From positions 1-8,893 of the forward strand of contig JBBIJR010000112.1 of NCBI GenBank assembly GCA_037445875.1: a stretch of 8,893 nucleotides of DNA. The letters run 5' to 3'. Positions within the stretch are counted from its first letter, which is position 1, and each line of letters starts with the position of its first letter. Of this stretch, positions 1 to 5,869 are shown piece by piece. Under the pieces are notes generated by a model. It was not told the DNA's origin. It was given only the letters and a program-made list of their open reading frames with translations, and did no database searches. This stretch comes from JBBIJR01 sp037445875. Its GTDB lineage: Bacteria > CLD3 > SB21. Position numbers and translations under genes: made by a program.

Positions 1-1
1 A

Positions 2-406
2 CTGGTGAGCGAAGAGGTGACGGACAGTGCCATCCGCCGGCTGATTTTTGACAGCGGCGAGGACGTGGATGAACTGTTGAAACTCTGCCGTGCGGACATC
101 ACTTCCGGGAACAAAGAGCGCGTCAAGACTCATTTGCGGAATTTTGAGCGCGTGCTGGAACGGGTTCGCGACGTCGAAGCCAAAGATCGGTTGCGTGCCT
201 TCCAGCCGCCGATTAAGGGCGACGAGATTATGGCCATGTTCAACCTCGAACCGGGAAAGAAGGTGGGCGCGTTGAAGAAGCTGATCGAGGAGGCGATTCT
301 CGAAGGGATCATTCCCAACGAACACGAAGCGGCGCACCGCTACCTGCTGGCGCATAAGGACGAGGTCCTGCAGAATGATCCGTTTGAGAGCCCTGCGCGG
401 AGTTGA
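2..406 (+). CDS. CCA tRNA nucleotidyltransferase, C-terminal fragment (5' end outside window)
   Basis: The reading frame is open to the left edge (codons CTG, GTG, AGC...), so this is the last ~135 residues of a longer protein; the GTG at base 5 is probably internal. The enzyme adds or repairs the 3' CCA of tRNAs in the cytoplasm. The visible part holds the helical region with ADITSGN...HLRNFE, followed by RLRAFQPPIKGDEIM, FNLEPGKKVG and EAILEGIIPNEHEAA. These segments match, from memory, the tail of bacterial CCA-adding enzymes, especially the Bacteroidota-type with an internal HD domain. The nucleotidyltransferase head and any HD motif lie upstream and cannot be checked. The stop lies inside the next gene, which begins 32 bases earlier in another frame. 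A bare HD-domain protein is an alternative but fits the tail less well. Confidence 0.85.
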   Translation: MVSEEVTDSAIRRLIFDSGEDVDELLKLCRADITSGNKERVKTHLRNFERVLERVRDVEAKDRLRAFQPPIKGDEIMAMFNLEPGKKVGALKKLIEEAILEGIIPNEHEAAHRYLLAHKDEVLQNDPFESPARS

Positions 407-914
407 ACCGTGGTTGACGTGGCTCACGCTGTGGACGGTTCTGTGTGTGTGCCTCTGGCCGGCGGCCTGCCGTTCGCGAAAGCGGATTCCCCCGACGGTC
501 AGCTACCGGAGCGGGTTCAGCGGCATCCGGTGGGGCGACTCGCCGGCCTTCGTGGATTCCCTGGTGAAACGGGACTCCACGTGGCAGGTGACCTCTTCGA
601 TTGAACCGCGCGCCGATCGAGGTTCCACCGTCGTACTGAGCAGGGGCTCGCGTGACTACTACCTCGAATTCAGCCGCATGAACCGGTTCCACACGTTCAA
701 CTACATCGCGACGCGCGATGACCTGGACAGTCTCATGAAGCATCTCATAGAAAGTTATGGAACGCCCGACCGGGAGGAACGGAAAGAACATGCGTTTGAA
801 GACCGGCTCTGGTACGTTGAAGACGATTCGGTGGCACTTACCATCCAGCTGCTGGTTACGGAACACCGTTACGCTTTGAGGATTACTAACACCCTGATCG
901 AGAATCGACCATGA
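375..914 (+). CDS. Small exported protein of unknown function, putative lipoprotein
   Basis: This is a 179-residue protein I do not recognise by name. The N-terminus has Arg3, Arg5 and Arg8, then a hydrophobic stretch at about 13-31 ending PAAC, with Cys32 followed by a basic run (RSRKR). It looks like a signal peptide, and Cys32 could be lipidated, but Pro at -3 is not a standard lipobox, so a cleaved or uncleaved signal anchor remains possible. The mature part has GIRWGDS (50-56), DDLDSLMKHLIESYGTP (115-131) and RLWY (144-147). That pattern of an early GxxWGxS and a late YGxP is one I associate with uncharacterised periplasmic proteins. The ATG at 375 has GAGG nine bases upstream and lies inside the CCA-enzyme gene. 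The stop overlaps the CheW start as ATGA, suggesting translational coupling and a possible envelope role beside the receptors. Confidence 0.75.
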   Translation: MIRLRALRGVEPWLTWLTLWTVLCVCLWPAACRSRKRIPPTVSYRSGFSGIRWGDSPAFVDSLVKRDSTWQVTSSIEPRADRGSTVVLSRGSRDYYLEFSRMNRFHTFNYIATRDDLDSLMKHLIESYGTPDREERKEHAFEDRLWYVEDDSVALTIQLLVTEHRYALRITNTLIENRP

Positions 915-1432
915 GCCCCAGGAAACGGCCGTCGACCGAAGAAATCGTGCAAGAACTAAAAGAACGCCGTTCGCAGGAAGTCATCGAAGTGGACGAAAAG
1001 ACGCAGCAGTTCGTCGTGGTAAGCGTCGGTGAAGACTGGTTCGGCTTTCCCGGTTCTCAGATAAGGGAAATCCTATCCCACTCGCCGGTTACCGCCGTTC
1101 CCGGCGTGCCGCCCATCTTTCTGGGTGTCATCAATGTACGCGGCGACCTCGAATCGGTGATCGATCTGGCCAGGGTACTGGGCTTGGAACGTCATGCCAA
1201 CCCTCGCCAGGAACGCATTCTGATCGGACACGCAGCCGGCCTCTCGTCGGGCATCCTGGTGGACACCGTCTTCGACATCATCGATGTGCCGATGAGCCGC
1301 ATCTCCGATTCGGTGAAGATCGCAGACCGCCAGAAAGCGCATTATTTTACCGGGGAATTCGAATTCCGCTCGCGCCCGGTTGTGGTCATAGATGCCGGCC
1401 ATCTGTTCACAGACCTTCTGCGTCCGGCATAG
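911..1432 (+). CDS. CheW-like chemosensory adaptor with charged N-terminal extension
   Basis: CheW proteins are cytoplasmic SH3-like adaptors that link receptor hairpin tips to the CheA kinase in chemosensory arrays. Residues 32-170 form the CheW domain: QQFVVVSVGEDWFGFPGSQI, then VTAVPGVPPIFLGVINVRGD (60-79), with the family's conserved NxRG (Arg77) and the following VIDLARVLGL, and a second subdomain from RILIGH (102-107) to PVVVIDAGHLF. Residues 1-30 are an added, strongly charged and probably helical segment (STEEIVQELKERRSQE) that enteric CheW lacks. The start codon overlaps the upstream stop as ATGA. Downstream, the TAG stop is followed by one codon and then the ATG of a second CheW-like gene in the same frame. 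No cheA lies in the window, so the kinase partner is unknown. The domain call is secure; the pathway (motility, pili or other output) is not. Confidence 0.92.
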   Translation: MSPRKRPSTEEIVQELKERRSQEVIEVDEKTQQFVVVSVGEDWFGFPGSQIREILSHSPVTAVPGVPPIFLGVINVRGDLESVIDLARVLGLERHANPRQERILIGHAAGLSSGILVDTVFDIIDVPMSRISDSVKIADRQKAHYFTGEFEFRSRPVVVIDAGHLFTDLLRPA

Positions 1433-1435
1433 ATC

Positions 1436-1828
1436 ATGGCCGATACGTCGTTCGAGACGCTCATCTTTCGAATTGAGAACAGCTACTTCGGATTGTATAT
1501 TGACCAGGTTGAGGCAATGTCGATGGTGGATGCGATTCCTCATGGCGTTCCTCGCCTCGATGTTCTGTTGGGTTACGAACCGGTTGCGTCTCTGAATCAT
1601 CCACATCTGATCCGGGTGCGCTGCCGTTCCGGTCGATCGGCGGATGTGTTGGTCGAAGCTTCGGCGGGTATTCTGGAGTTCAAGTCAAGGGACTTGCGCG
1701 GATTACCGAGCCTGTTGGACGGGCACTTGCGGTCGGGCCCCATCTGGGCCGCCGCACTGGTGGAAGACCGGATCGTGTTTCTCCTCGATCTCGAGCGCTT
1801 GCCGATGGAACCATCATGCGAAGCATAG
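1436..1828 (+). CDS. Short, divergent CheW-like protein
   Basis: This 130-residue protein has CheW-like architecture. The opening strand pattern LIFRIENSYFGLYIDQVEAM (9-28) resembles the first CheW strands and their conserved V-E position. IPHGVPRLDVLLGYEPV (34-50) sits where VPGxPxxxxGVxNxRG is expected. DVLVEASAGILEFKSRDLRG (70-89) resembles the strand and loop after the second subdomain begins, and IWAAALVEDRIVFLLDLERL (103-122) matches the closing strands. The NxRG motif seen in the upstream CheW is missing and the chain is about 40 residues shorter. It could be an accessory adaptor or array cap, or a decaying duplicate. It starts one codon after the upstream amber stop, in frame, with no convincing Shine-Dalgarno sequence, so translation probably depends on reinitiation. 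Its 3' end overlaps the next gene by 13 bases. No signal peptide or membrane segment is visible. Confidence 0.75.
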   Translation: MADTSFETLIFRIENSYFGLYIDQVEAMSMVDAIPHGVPRLDVLLGYEPVASLNHPHLIRVRCRSGRSADVLVEASAGILEFKSRDLRGLPSLLDGHLRSGPIWAAALVEDRIVFLLDLERLPMEPSCEA

Positions 1829-2943
1829 AGCTCAAAATTATCGTCATGGGCAGCGGGTTGTTGACGGCGCAGTTCCTCGCGTCCGTGTACCTACTGAACA
1901 CCGACCTTGCTCCGGCCGCCCGGGCGGTTTTGCTTCTCGCCCTTCTGGTCGTTGGAGCGGGGATCCTGCTTTTCAGTACTCATCAGAGTCTCCGCGCGCT
2001 GCGCGGATTGATACGCCGGATCACGCTCGGGCAACGGATCGATCGGCCGGTGTCCGGAGCCCCTGAATGGGCGGAACTGGCCGACGCCCTCAGGAATTAT
2101 GTGGAAGGAGTTCAGAGTGAAACCGCGACGCTGCAGGACGCACTGAAATCGGCCGTCTCGGGCGCCCAAAGGATACAGGCGGTGTTCGATTCGGTGGGAT
2201 CCCGCCTGCGCACTCAGCAAGCGGCCACTGCCGAACAGGCGGCGATGTGGGAAGACGTGAGTTCCGCGGTGGATGAGTTGGAAAGGGACAGTACCCGGGC
2301 GACCGAGCCTCTGGCGCAGCTCGACGCGGATCTGCAAAAGCTCGTGGGCCAGTTGAAGATCATGGTGGAACGGACGCGGGACATCCGTCGGGCGCAGGCC
2401 GCGCGCGTACGGCGGGTGGTCGCAATTGCGGGTCGTTTCGACGAAATCAAGGAGGGGATTCGCCGCATCCACGCCATCAACGATCAAACCAAGATCATCT
2501 CTTTCAATGCGGCAATCGAGGCCTCTTCCTCCGGGGAGATCGGACGCCGATTCAGCATCGTGGCGGGCGATATGCGCAAACTGGCCATGAATATCGATGA
2601 AGCGCACGAAGAAGTTCGATCGACGATCGAGCAAATGAAAGGTGAGATGGTGGAGCTGGTTCAGTCGGCAGAAAGCGGCGGCGGGCATCTCGAAGAAGTC
2701 ACGGAGTGGCTGGAGCAGCTGGTTCCGCACAGTGAACACGTGTGCGGGGAACTTTCGGAGTCCTCCTCCACGTTGCGGCGCCTTGCAGGCCTTGCCCGCC
2801 GGATTCGAGACCTCATGCAGCCGCTGGACGGTGTCAGGAACATGGCGGAAGAACAGGACGGTTTGCTCCGCCAGGTCGACGAGAGCCTCGCCGTTTCGCG
2901 ACAAATCACGGAAACGATCCACCCAACCAACCATAGGTCCTGA
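1816..2943 (+). CDS. Methyl-accepting chemotaxis-like receptor with almost no sensor domain
   Basis: This 375-residue protein has two membrane segments (about 8-27 and 36-53) joined by only about 8 residues, so almost nothing is exposed outside the membrane. Residues about 57-98 look like a HAMP linker, ending in EWAELADALRNYVEGV. The rest is the long antiparallel coiled-coil hairpin of MCPs. Its tip is at about 216-256, with INDQTKIISFNAAIEA and GEIGRRFSIVAGDMRKLA, clearly related to the MCP consensus around QTNLLALNAAIEA. The C-terminal arm departs from the usual pattern: Gly288-290 in a row, VPHSEHVCGEL, and no CheR-docking pentapeptide at the end. Such receptors may sense the membrane or cytoplasm, or act as signalling partners of a neighbour. 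The ATG has GGA six bases upstream and overlaps the preceding gene by 13 bases; the next receptor gene follows after two bases. Confidence 0.88.
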   Translation: MRSIELKIIVMGSGLLTAQFLASVYLLNTDLAPAARAVLLLALLVVGAGILLFSTHQSLRALRGLIRRITLGQRIDRPVSGAPEWAELADALRNYVEGVQSETATLQDALKSAVSGAQRIQAVFDSVGSRLRTQQAATAEQAAMWEDVSSAVDELERDSTRATEPLAQLDADLQKLVGQLKIMVERTRDIRRAQAARVRRVVAIAGRFDEIKEGIRRIHAINDQTKIISFNAAIEASSSGEIGRRFSIVAGDMRKLAMNIDEAHEEVRSTIEQMKGEMVELVQSAESGGGHLEEVTEWLEQLVPHSEHVCGELSESSSTLRRLAGLARRIRDLMQPLDGVRNMAEEQDGLLRQVDESLAVSRQITETIHPTNHRS

Positions 2944-2945
2944 CC

Positions 2946-4643
2946 ATGCGGTTCGGTTTGAAGCTGTTCTACACGTTCCTGTCGTTTTCGACGGTCGTCA
3001 GCGCGCTGTTCGCCCTCGCGCTGTACGTCTTTGTTTTCCGGAAAGCCGAAGACGACCTGAAGGCCGAAATACAGAACCATGCGTTCTCCCTTGCCCGTAC
3101 GATGGGTGCGTTCATCGACGGAGACCGGCACGAAACGATCCGATCGCGCGAGGACGAAAAGAGCGAGGCGTATCGGGGCATCCAGAGCGTGCTCCGACGG
3201 TTTCGCGATATGAACCGGGACGAGCAGGTATTTGTGCAATACGCGTACACGAAGGTTCGAACGGGACCAGATTCCATGATGTACGTCGTGGACGCGCAGG
3301 AAGATGACGGTTCCATTGCCCGGATCGATCCGGACACGAAAGATACGATCTACAACTTCACCCCCGTCGGAATGACATCTCCCATCCGGTGGCAGAAAGA
3401 TTTCAACCAGGCCTCCGTGAGTGATTTCTACTCGGACCGTTGGGGAACCTGGATCACCGGATCAAGCCCGATCCTCAACAGCCACGGAGAGGTGATTGCC
3501 TTTGCCTACGTCGACATAGACGGCAAGAAGGTCCAGGCGGAGTTGTCCGCCCTCAAGCACCGGATCCTCATTGTGTCCCTGCTTGCGCTGCTGGTGCTGG
3601 GTGGAGCATCGGCCGTGCTCAGCTTCATGCTGGCGGATTACATCAACCGACCGGTTCACCAACTGCACGACGGACTCATGCGCATGCAGGAAGGCGTGTT
3701 CGACCATACCGTGGATATACGGACGGGGGACGAATTCCAGGAGCTTGGGGAAGCTTTCAATAAGATGGCGGCGAACATGCGATCCATGGCCGCGCAGATC
3801 TCGCTGGGGTCGAAGAAGATCGCCGACAGTTCGACGGAGGTCCTTTCCATTTCTCAGGAGCAGGCCACGACCTCCAGCCAGCAATCCGTGTCCGTGACCG
3901 AAACGACGGCCACGATGGAGGAGTTGTCTTCCACGTCGCGCTACATCGCCGAGAATTCGGAGTCGGTGGTGAAAATTGCCGCCGAAACCCAGGATATTTC
4001 CCAAAAGGCCTTCGAACTGTCCCAGACTGCGAAGGAAAAAATGGAGGAGATCCGGAGGAAGAGCGAACAGGATTCGGGCGAGATCACGGAACTGAGCAAG
4101 AAGATGCAGAAGATATCGGAAGTCATGGAGATCATCAACGACATCACCGATCAAACCAAGTTGATCTCGTTTAACGCCGCGCTCGAAGCCACGGGCGCCG
4201 GAGAGGCCGGCAAGCGTTTTTCGGTAGTGGCCGCCGAGATCCGAAGGCTGGCCGAAAACGTCGCGGAATCCACCGAGGAGATCAAGGCCACGGTGATCGA
4301 GATTCGCGCGGCGATGGACGCCCTGGTCAAGAGTTCGCGGGAGAATTCGAACATCGTCCGGGAGGGCGTGGAGATATTCAACAAGGTGGCGGCGGTGCTC
4401 GAAGGGATCGTGGCGGCCGCGGAGAACACGACCGAAGCCGCCAAACAGATCTCGCTGTCCACGCAGCAGCAACGAACGGCCAGCGAGCAGGTCGTGACCA
4501 CGTTGAAGGAGATCTCCGAAGGCGCCCGGCATTTTGTGAAGTCCAGCAATCAGGCCGCCACCATAGCCGCCGACCTCAACAGTCTGTCGGAAGATCTGAA
4601 GAAAACACTGGCGGAATTCAAAGTGAACGGGGCCCAGGGCTGA
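2946..4643 (+). CDS. Methyl-accepting chemotaxis protein with Cache-like periplasmic domain
   Basis: This is a full-length 565-residue inner-membrane chemoreceptor. TM1 is about 8-31, the periplasmic domain 32-205, TM2 206-228, HAMP about 230-282 (NRPVHQL... and GDEFQELGEAFNKMAANM), and the signalling hairpin 283-556. The periplasmic part has FVQYAYTK (96-103), MMYVVDAQ (111-118) and WGTWITGSSPILNSHGEVIA (166-185) followed by FAYVDIDG, a pattern I associate with PDC/Cache-type ligand-binding domains; the ligand cannot be read. The tip is DQTKLISFNAALEA (402-415) with GEAGKRFSVVAAEIRRLAENV, and flanking segments such as VTETTATMEELSSTSR and the matching C-arm look like methylation regions. The C-terminus lacks a CheR/CheB docking pentapeptide. 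AGGT about seven bases upstream supports the start. The stop is in the same frame as the downstream HAD gene, five codons before its TTG. Confidence 0.95.
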   Translation: MRFGLKLFYTFLSFSTVVSALFALALYVFVFRKAEDDLKAEIQNHAFSLARTMGAFIDGDRHETIRSREDEKSEAYRGIQSVLRRFRDMNRDEQVFVQYAYTKVRTGPDSMMYVVDAQEDDGSIARIDPDTKDTIYNFTPVGMTSPIRWQKDFNQASVSDFYSDRWGTWITGSSPILNSHGEVIAFAYVDIDGKKVQAELSALKHRILIVSLLALLVLGGASAVLSFMLADYINRPVHQLHDGLMRMQEGVFDHTVDIRTGDEFQELGEAFNKMAANMRSMAAQISLGSKKIADSSTEVLSISQEQATTSSQQSVSVTETTATMEELSSTSRYIAENSESVVKIAAETQDISQKAFELSQTAKEKMEEIRRKSEQDSGEITELSKKMQKISEVMEIINDITDQTKLISFNAALEATGAGEAGKRFSVVAAEIRRLAENVAESTEEIKATVIEIRAAMDALVKSSRENSNIVREGVEIFNKVAAVLEGIVAAAENTTEAAKQISLSTQQQRTASEQVVTTLKEISEGARHFVKSSNQAATIAADLNSLSEDLKKTLAEFKVNGAQG

Positions 4644-4644
4644 A

Positions 4645-4650
4645 AGGCGG
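4645..4650 (+). promoter_or_regulatory. Ribosome binding site for the TTG-started HAD gene
   Basis: AGGCGG lies eight bases before the TTG at 4659. There is an in-frame TGA at 4641-4643 and no other start codon between it and the catalytic DIDGTL motif, so this site and the TTG are needed to make an active protein. Confidence 0.6.
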
Positions 4651-4658
4651 CTGAACGG

Positions 4659-5366
4659 TTGAACAAGAAGCTGGTACTGTTCGACATTGACGGAACCCTG
4701 ATCCTGTGCGGTAAAGCTCCCCGCCGATCGATTACCAAAGCCATGCAGGAGGTCTTCGGCACGGCCGGAGCTGCCGATGGGTATTCGTTTTCCGGCAAGA
4801 CGGATCCCCAGATCGTTCTGGACTTGATGGTTCAGGCGGGGATTCCCGAGGCGACCGTGAGAGACCGATTGCAGCGGGCCATCCGGATGTACGTGGAAGC
4901 CCTTCGCACCACCCTTCGACCGGAAGACATTCGCGTACTTGCCGGAGTCCCCGAGCTGCTGGACGCCCTGAGTCGCCTTGACCAAGTCGTGCTGGGCCTA
5001 TTGACCGGAAACGTTCTCGAAGGAGCAAGAACGAAGATCGAGCAGGCGGGCCTCGGCGGCTACTTTCCGAACGGTGATCACGGCATCGGTGCCTTCGGGA
5101 GCGACTCCATGCGGCGTGACGACCTGCCGGCCGTTGCCGTTCGACGTGCCCGGGAGCGCACAGGCCATTCTTTTACCGGCAGCGACATCGTGATCGTTGG
5201 CGACAGCCCCAGCGACGTTGGGTGCGGGCGCCCACTCGGCGTCAAAACCATTGCCGTGGCCACCGGCTGGCACACGGCCGACGAATTGGCCGTCCACGGT
5301 CCGGATCACTTATTTGAGAACCTGCAGGATACCGCCGCCGTACTGCAGGCCATCCTGAGCGCCTGA
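4659..5366 (+). CDS. HAD-superfamily hydrolase, phosphoglycolate-phosphatase-like
   Basis: This 235-residue soluble phosphatase has a cap domain and all four HAD motifs. Motif I is FDIDGTL (nucleophile Asp9, acid/base Asp11). Motif II is LLTGN (Thr116). The motif III lysine is probably Lys126 in ARTKIEQAGL. Motif IV is IVGDSPSDV (Asp182, Asp186), which binds Mg2+. SGKTDPQI (45-52) in the cap and GAFGSDSMRRDDLP (144-157) are typical of a phosphoglycolate-phosphatase-like branch. The substrate cannot be read from sequence; phosphoglycolate or another small phosphate ester is plausible. TTG is the only start codon that keeps motif I, because the next ATG falls at residue 29. The gene follows the MCP stop after 15 bases and may be co-transcribed with it, but no functional link to chemosensing is evident. 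Confidence 0.9.
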   Translation: MNKKLVLFDIDGTLILCGKAPRRSITKAMQEVFGTAGAADGYSFSGKTDPQIVLDLMVQAGIPEATVRDRLQRAIRMYVEALRTTLRPEDIRVLAGVPELLDALSRLDQVVLGLLTGNVLEGARTKIEQAGLGGYFPNGDHGIGAFGSDSMRRDDLPAVAVRRARERTGHSFTGSDIVIVGDSPSDVGCGRPLGVKTIAVATGWHTADELAVHGPDHLFENLQDTAAVLQAILSA

Positions 5367-5377
5367 CATGACTCAGG
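5354..5377. other. Weak inverted repeat spanning the HAD stop codon
   Basis: CCTGAG (5354-5359) pairs perfectly with CTCAGG (5372-5377) across a 12-base loop that contains the HAD stop. An alternative, mutually exclusive pairing is ATGAC (5368-5372) with GTCAT (5377-5381) across a four-base loop. The following TTGGTTTTGG is only moderately T-rich. It could be a weak terminator or attenuator, or chance. Confidence 0.2.
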
Positions 5378-5380
5378 TCA

Positions 5381-5409
5381 TTGGTTTTGGAAAGACCGTT
5401 TGGTAGACT
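5381..5409 (+). promoter_or_regulatory. Possible sigma-70-like promoter before queF
   Basis: TTGGTT (5381-5386) and TAGACT (5404-5409) are separated by 17 bases, a partial match to -35 and -10 boxes. It lies in the largest gap between genes here. If real, it would place transcription start just before the ATG at 5426 and rule out the upstream TTG as the queF start. The match is weak. Confidence 0.2.
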
Positions 5410-5425
5410 GGAATCGTACGTCGTT

Positions 5426-5866
5426 ATGAGGCGAAGAAGAGTCCAGAAAGCACACATCGGATCCTTCGCGGCGAAACAGGCCTTTCGGTCCGATTTTCGA
5501 ACCGAAGACGCTGTAAAACCAGAGCTGCTGGAGACGTTTGCGTATGAATACCGCGGACGCCGTACAGAGGTTGTTGTCGAAACGGAGGAGTTTACCGCCG
5601 TGTGTCCCTGGTCCGGCCTTCCCGATTTTGCACGGATCACCGTGCGTTACGTTCCCGATGCGGAAATCATCGAGCTCCGCTCGTTCAAGTATTATCTTCA
5701 GACGTACCGGCAGGTGGGGATCTTCCAAGAGCACCTCACGCAGCGGTTGCTGAACGACCTGGTTCGATGTTGTGCACCCCTCGAGATGACGGTGACCACA
5801 GACTACAACATACGCGGCGGCGTTCATACGGTCGCCACCGCCGGGTATCGGAAGAAAAAGAAGTAG
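5426..5866 (+). CDS. queF: NADPH-dependent 7-cyano-7-deazaguanine reductase (QueF)
   Basis: QueF reduces the nitrile of preQ0 to the aminomethyl group of preQ1 with NADPH, the step before insertion into tRNA for queuosine. This is the short, single-domain (unimodular) cytoplasmic type, 146 residues from the ATG used here. EFTAVCPWSGLPDFA (55-69) carries the nucleophile Cys60 and, seven residues on, the general-acid Asp67. ELRSFKYY (83-90) is the QueF motif binding NADPH. RGG (130-132) sits near the end, and the tail is KKKK. At 101-102 the protein has Gln-Glu where Bacillus subtilis QueF has His96-Glu97. An in-frame TTG at 5381 would add 15 residues that look unlike the family, so I prefer ATG 5426, though neither has a strong ribosome site. 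No other queuosine genes lie in the window. The REC-HD-GYP gene follows after three bases. Confidence 0.93.
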   Translation: MRRRRVQKAHIGSFAAKQAFRSDFRTEDAVKPELLETFAYEYRGRRTEVVVETEEFTAVCPWSGLPDFARITVRYVPDAEIIELRSFKYYLQTYRQVGIFQEHLTQRLLNDLVRCCAPLEMTVTTDYNIRGGVHTVATAGYRKKKK

Positions 5867-5869
5867 ATT

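Noticed and set aside
309..866. 185-codon open frame on the - strand opposite the putative lipoprotein
   Set aside because: I considered whether this could be the real gene because its + strand partner is not a known family. The + frame has a signal-like N-terminus, a ribosome site and an ATGA overlap with CheW, and the - frame is Arg/Pro-rich without features.
1891..2934. 347-codon open frame on the - strand
   Set aside because: It is antisense to the first MCP, with no recognisable domain or ribosome site; a shadow.
4641..4661. MCP-HAD fusion (the HAD frame continues from the MCP stop)
   Set aside because: There is a clear TGA, a good ribosome site and a TTG start giving a complete HAD protein; nothing indicates read-through.
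3462..4985. 507-codon open frame on the - strand
   Set aside because: It is antisense to the MCP and HAD genes, low-complexity (Gly/Leu/Arg/His-rich), and has no motif; a shadow of GC-rich codon use.
5367..5425. preQ1 riboswitch upstream of queF
   Set aside because: The gap has no C-rich loop followed by an A-rich tail and no compact stem of the expected kind, so the usual preQ1 aptamer classes are not supported.
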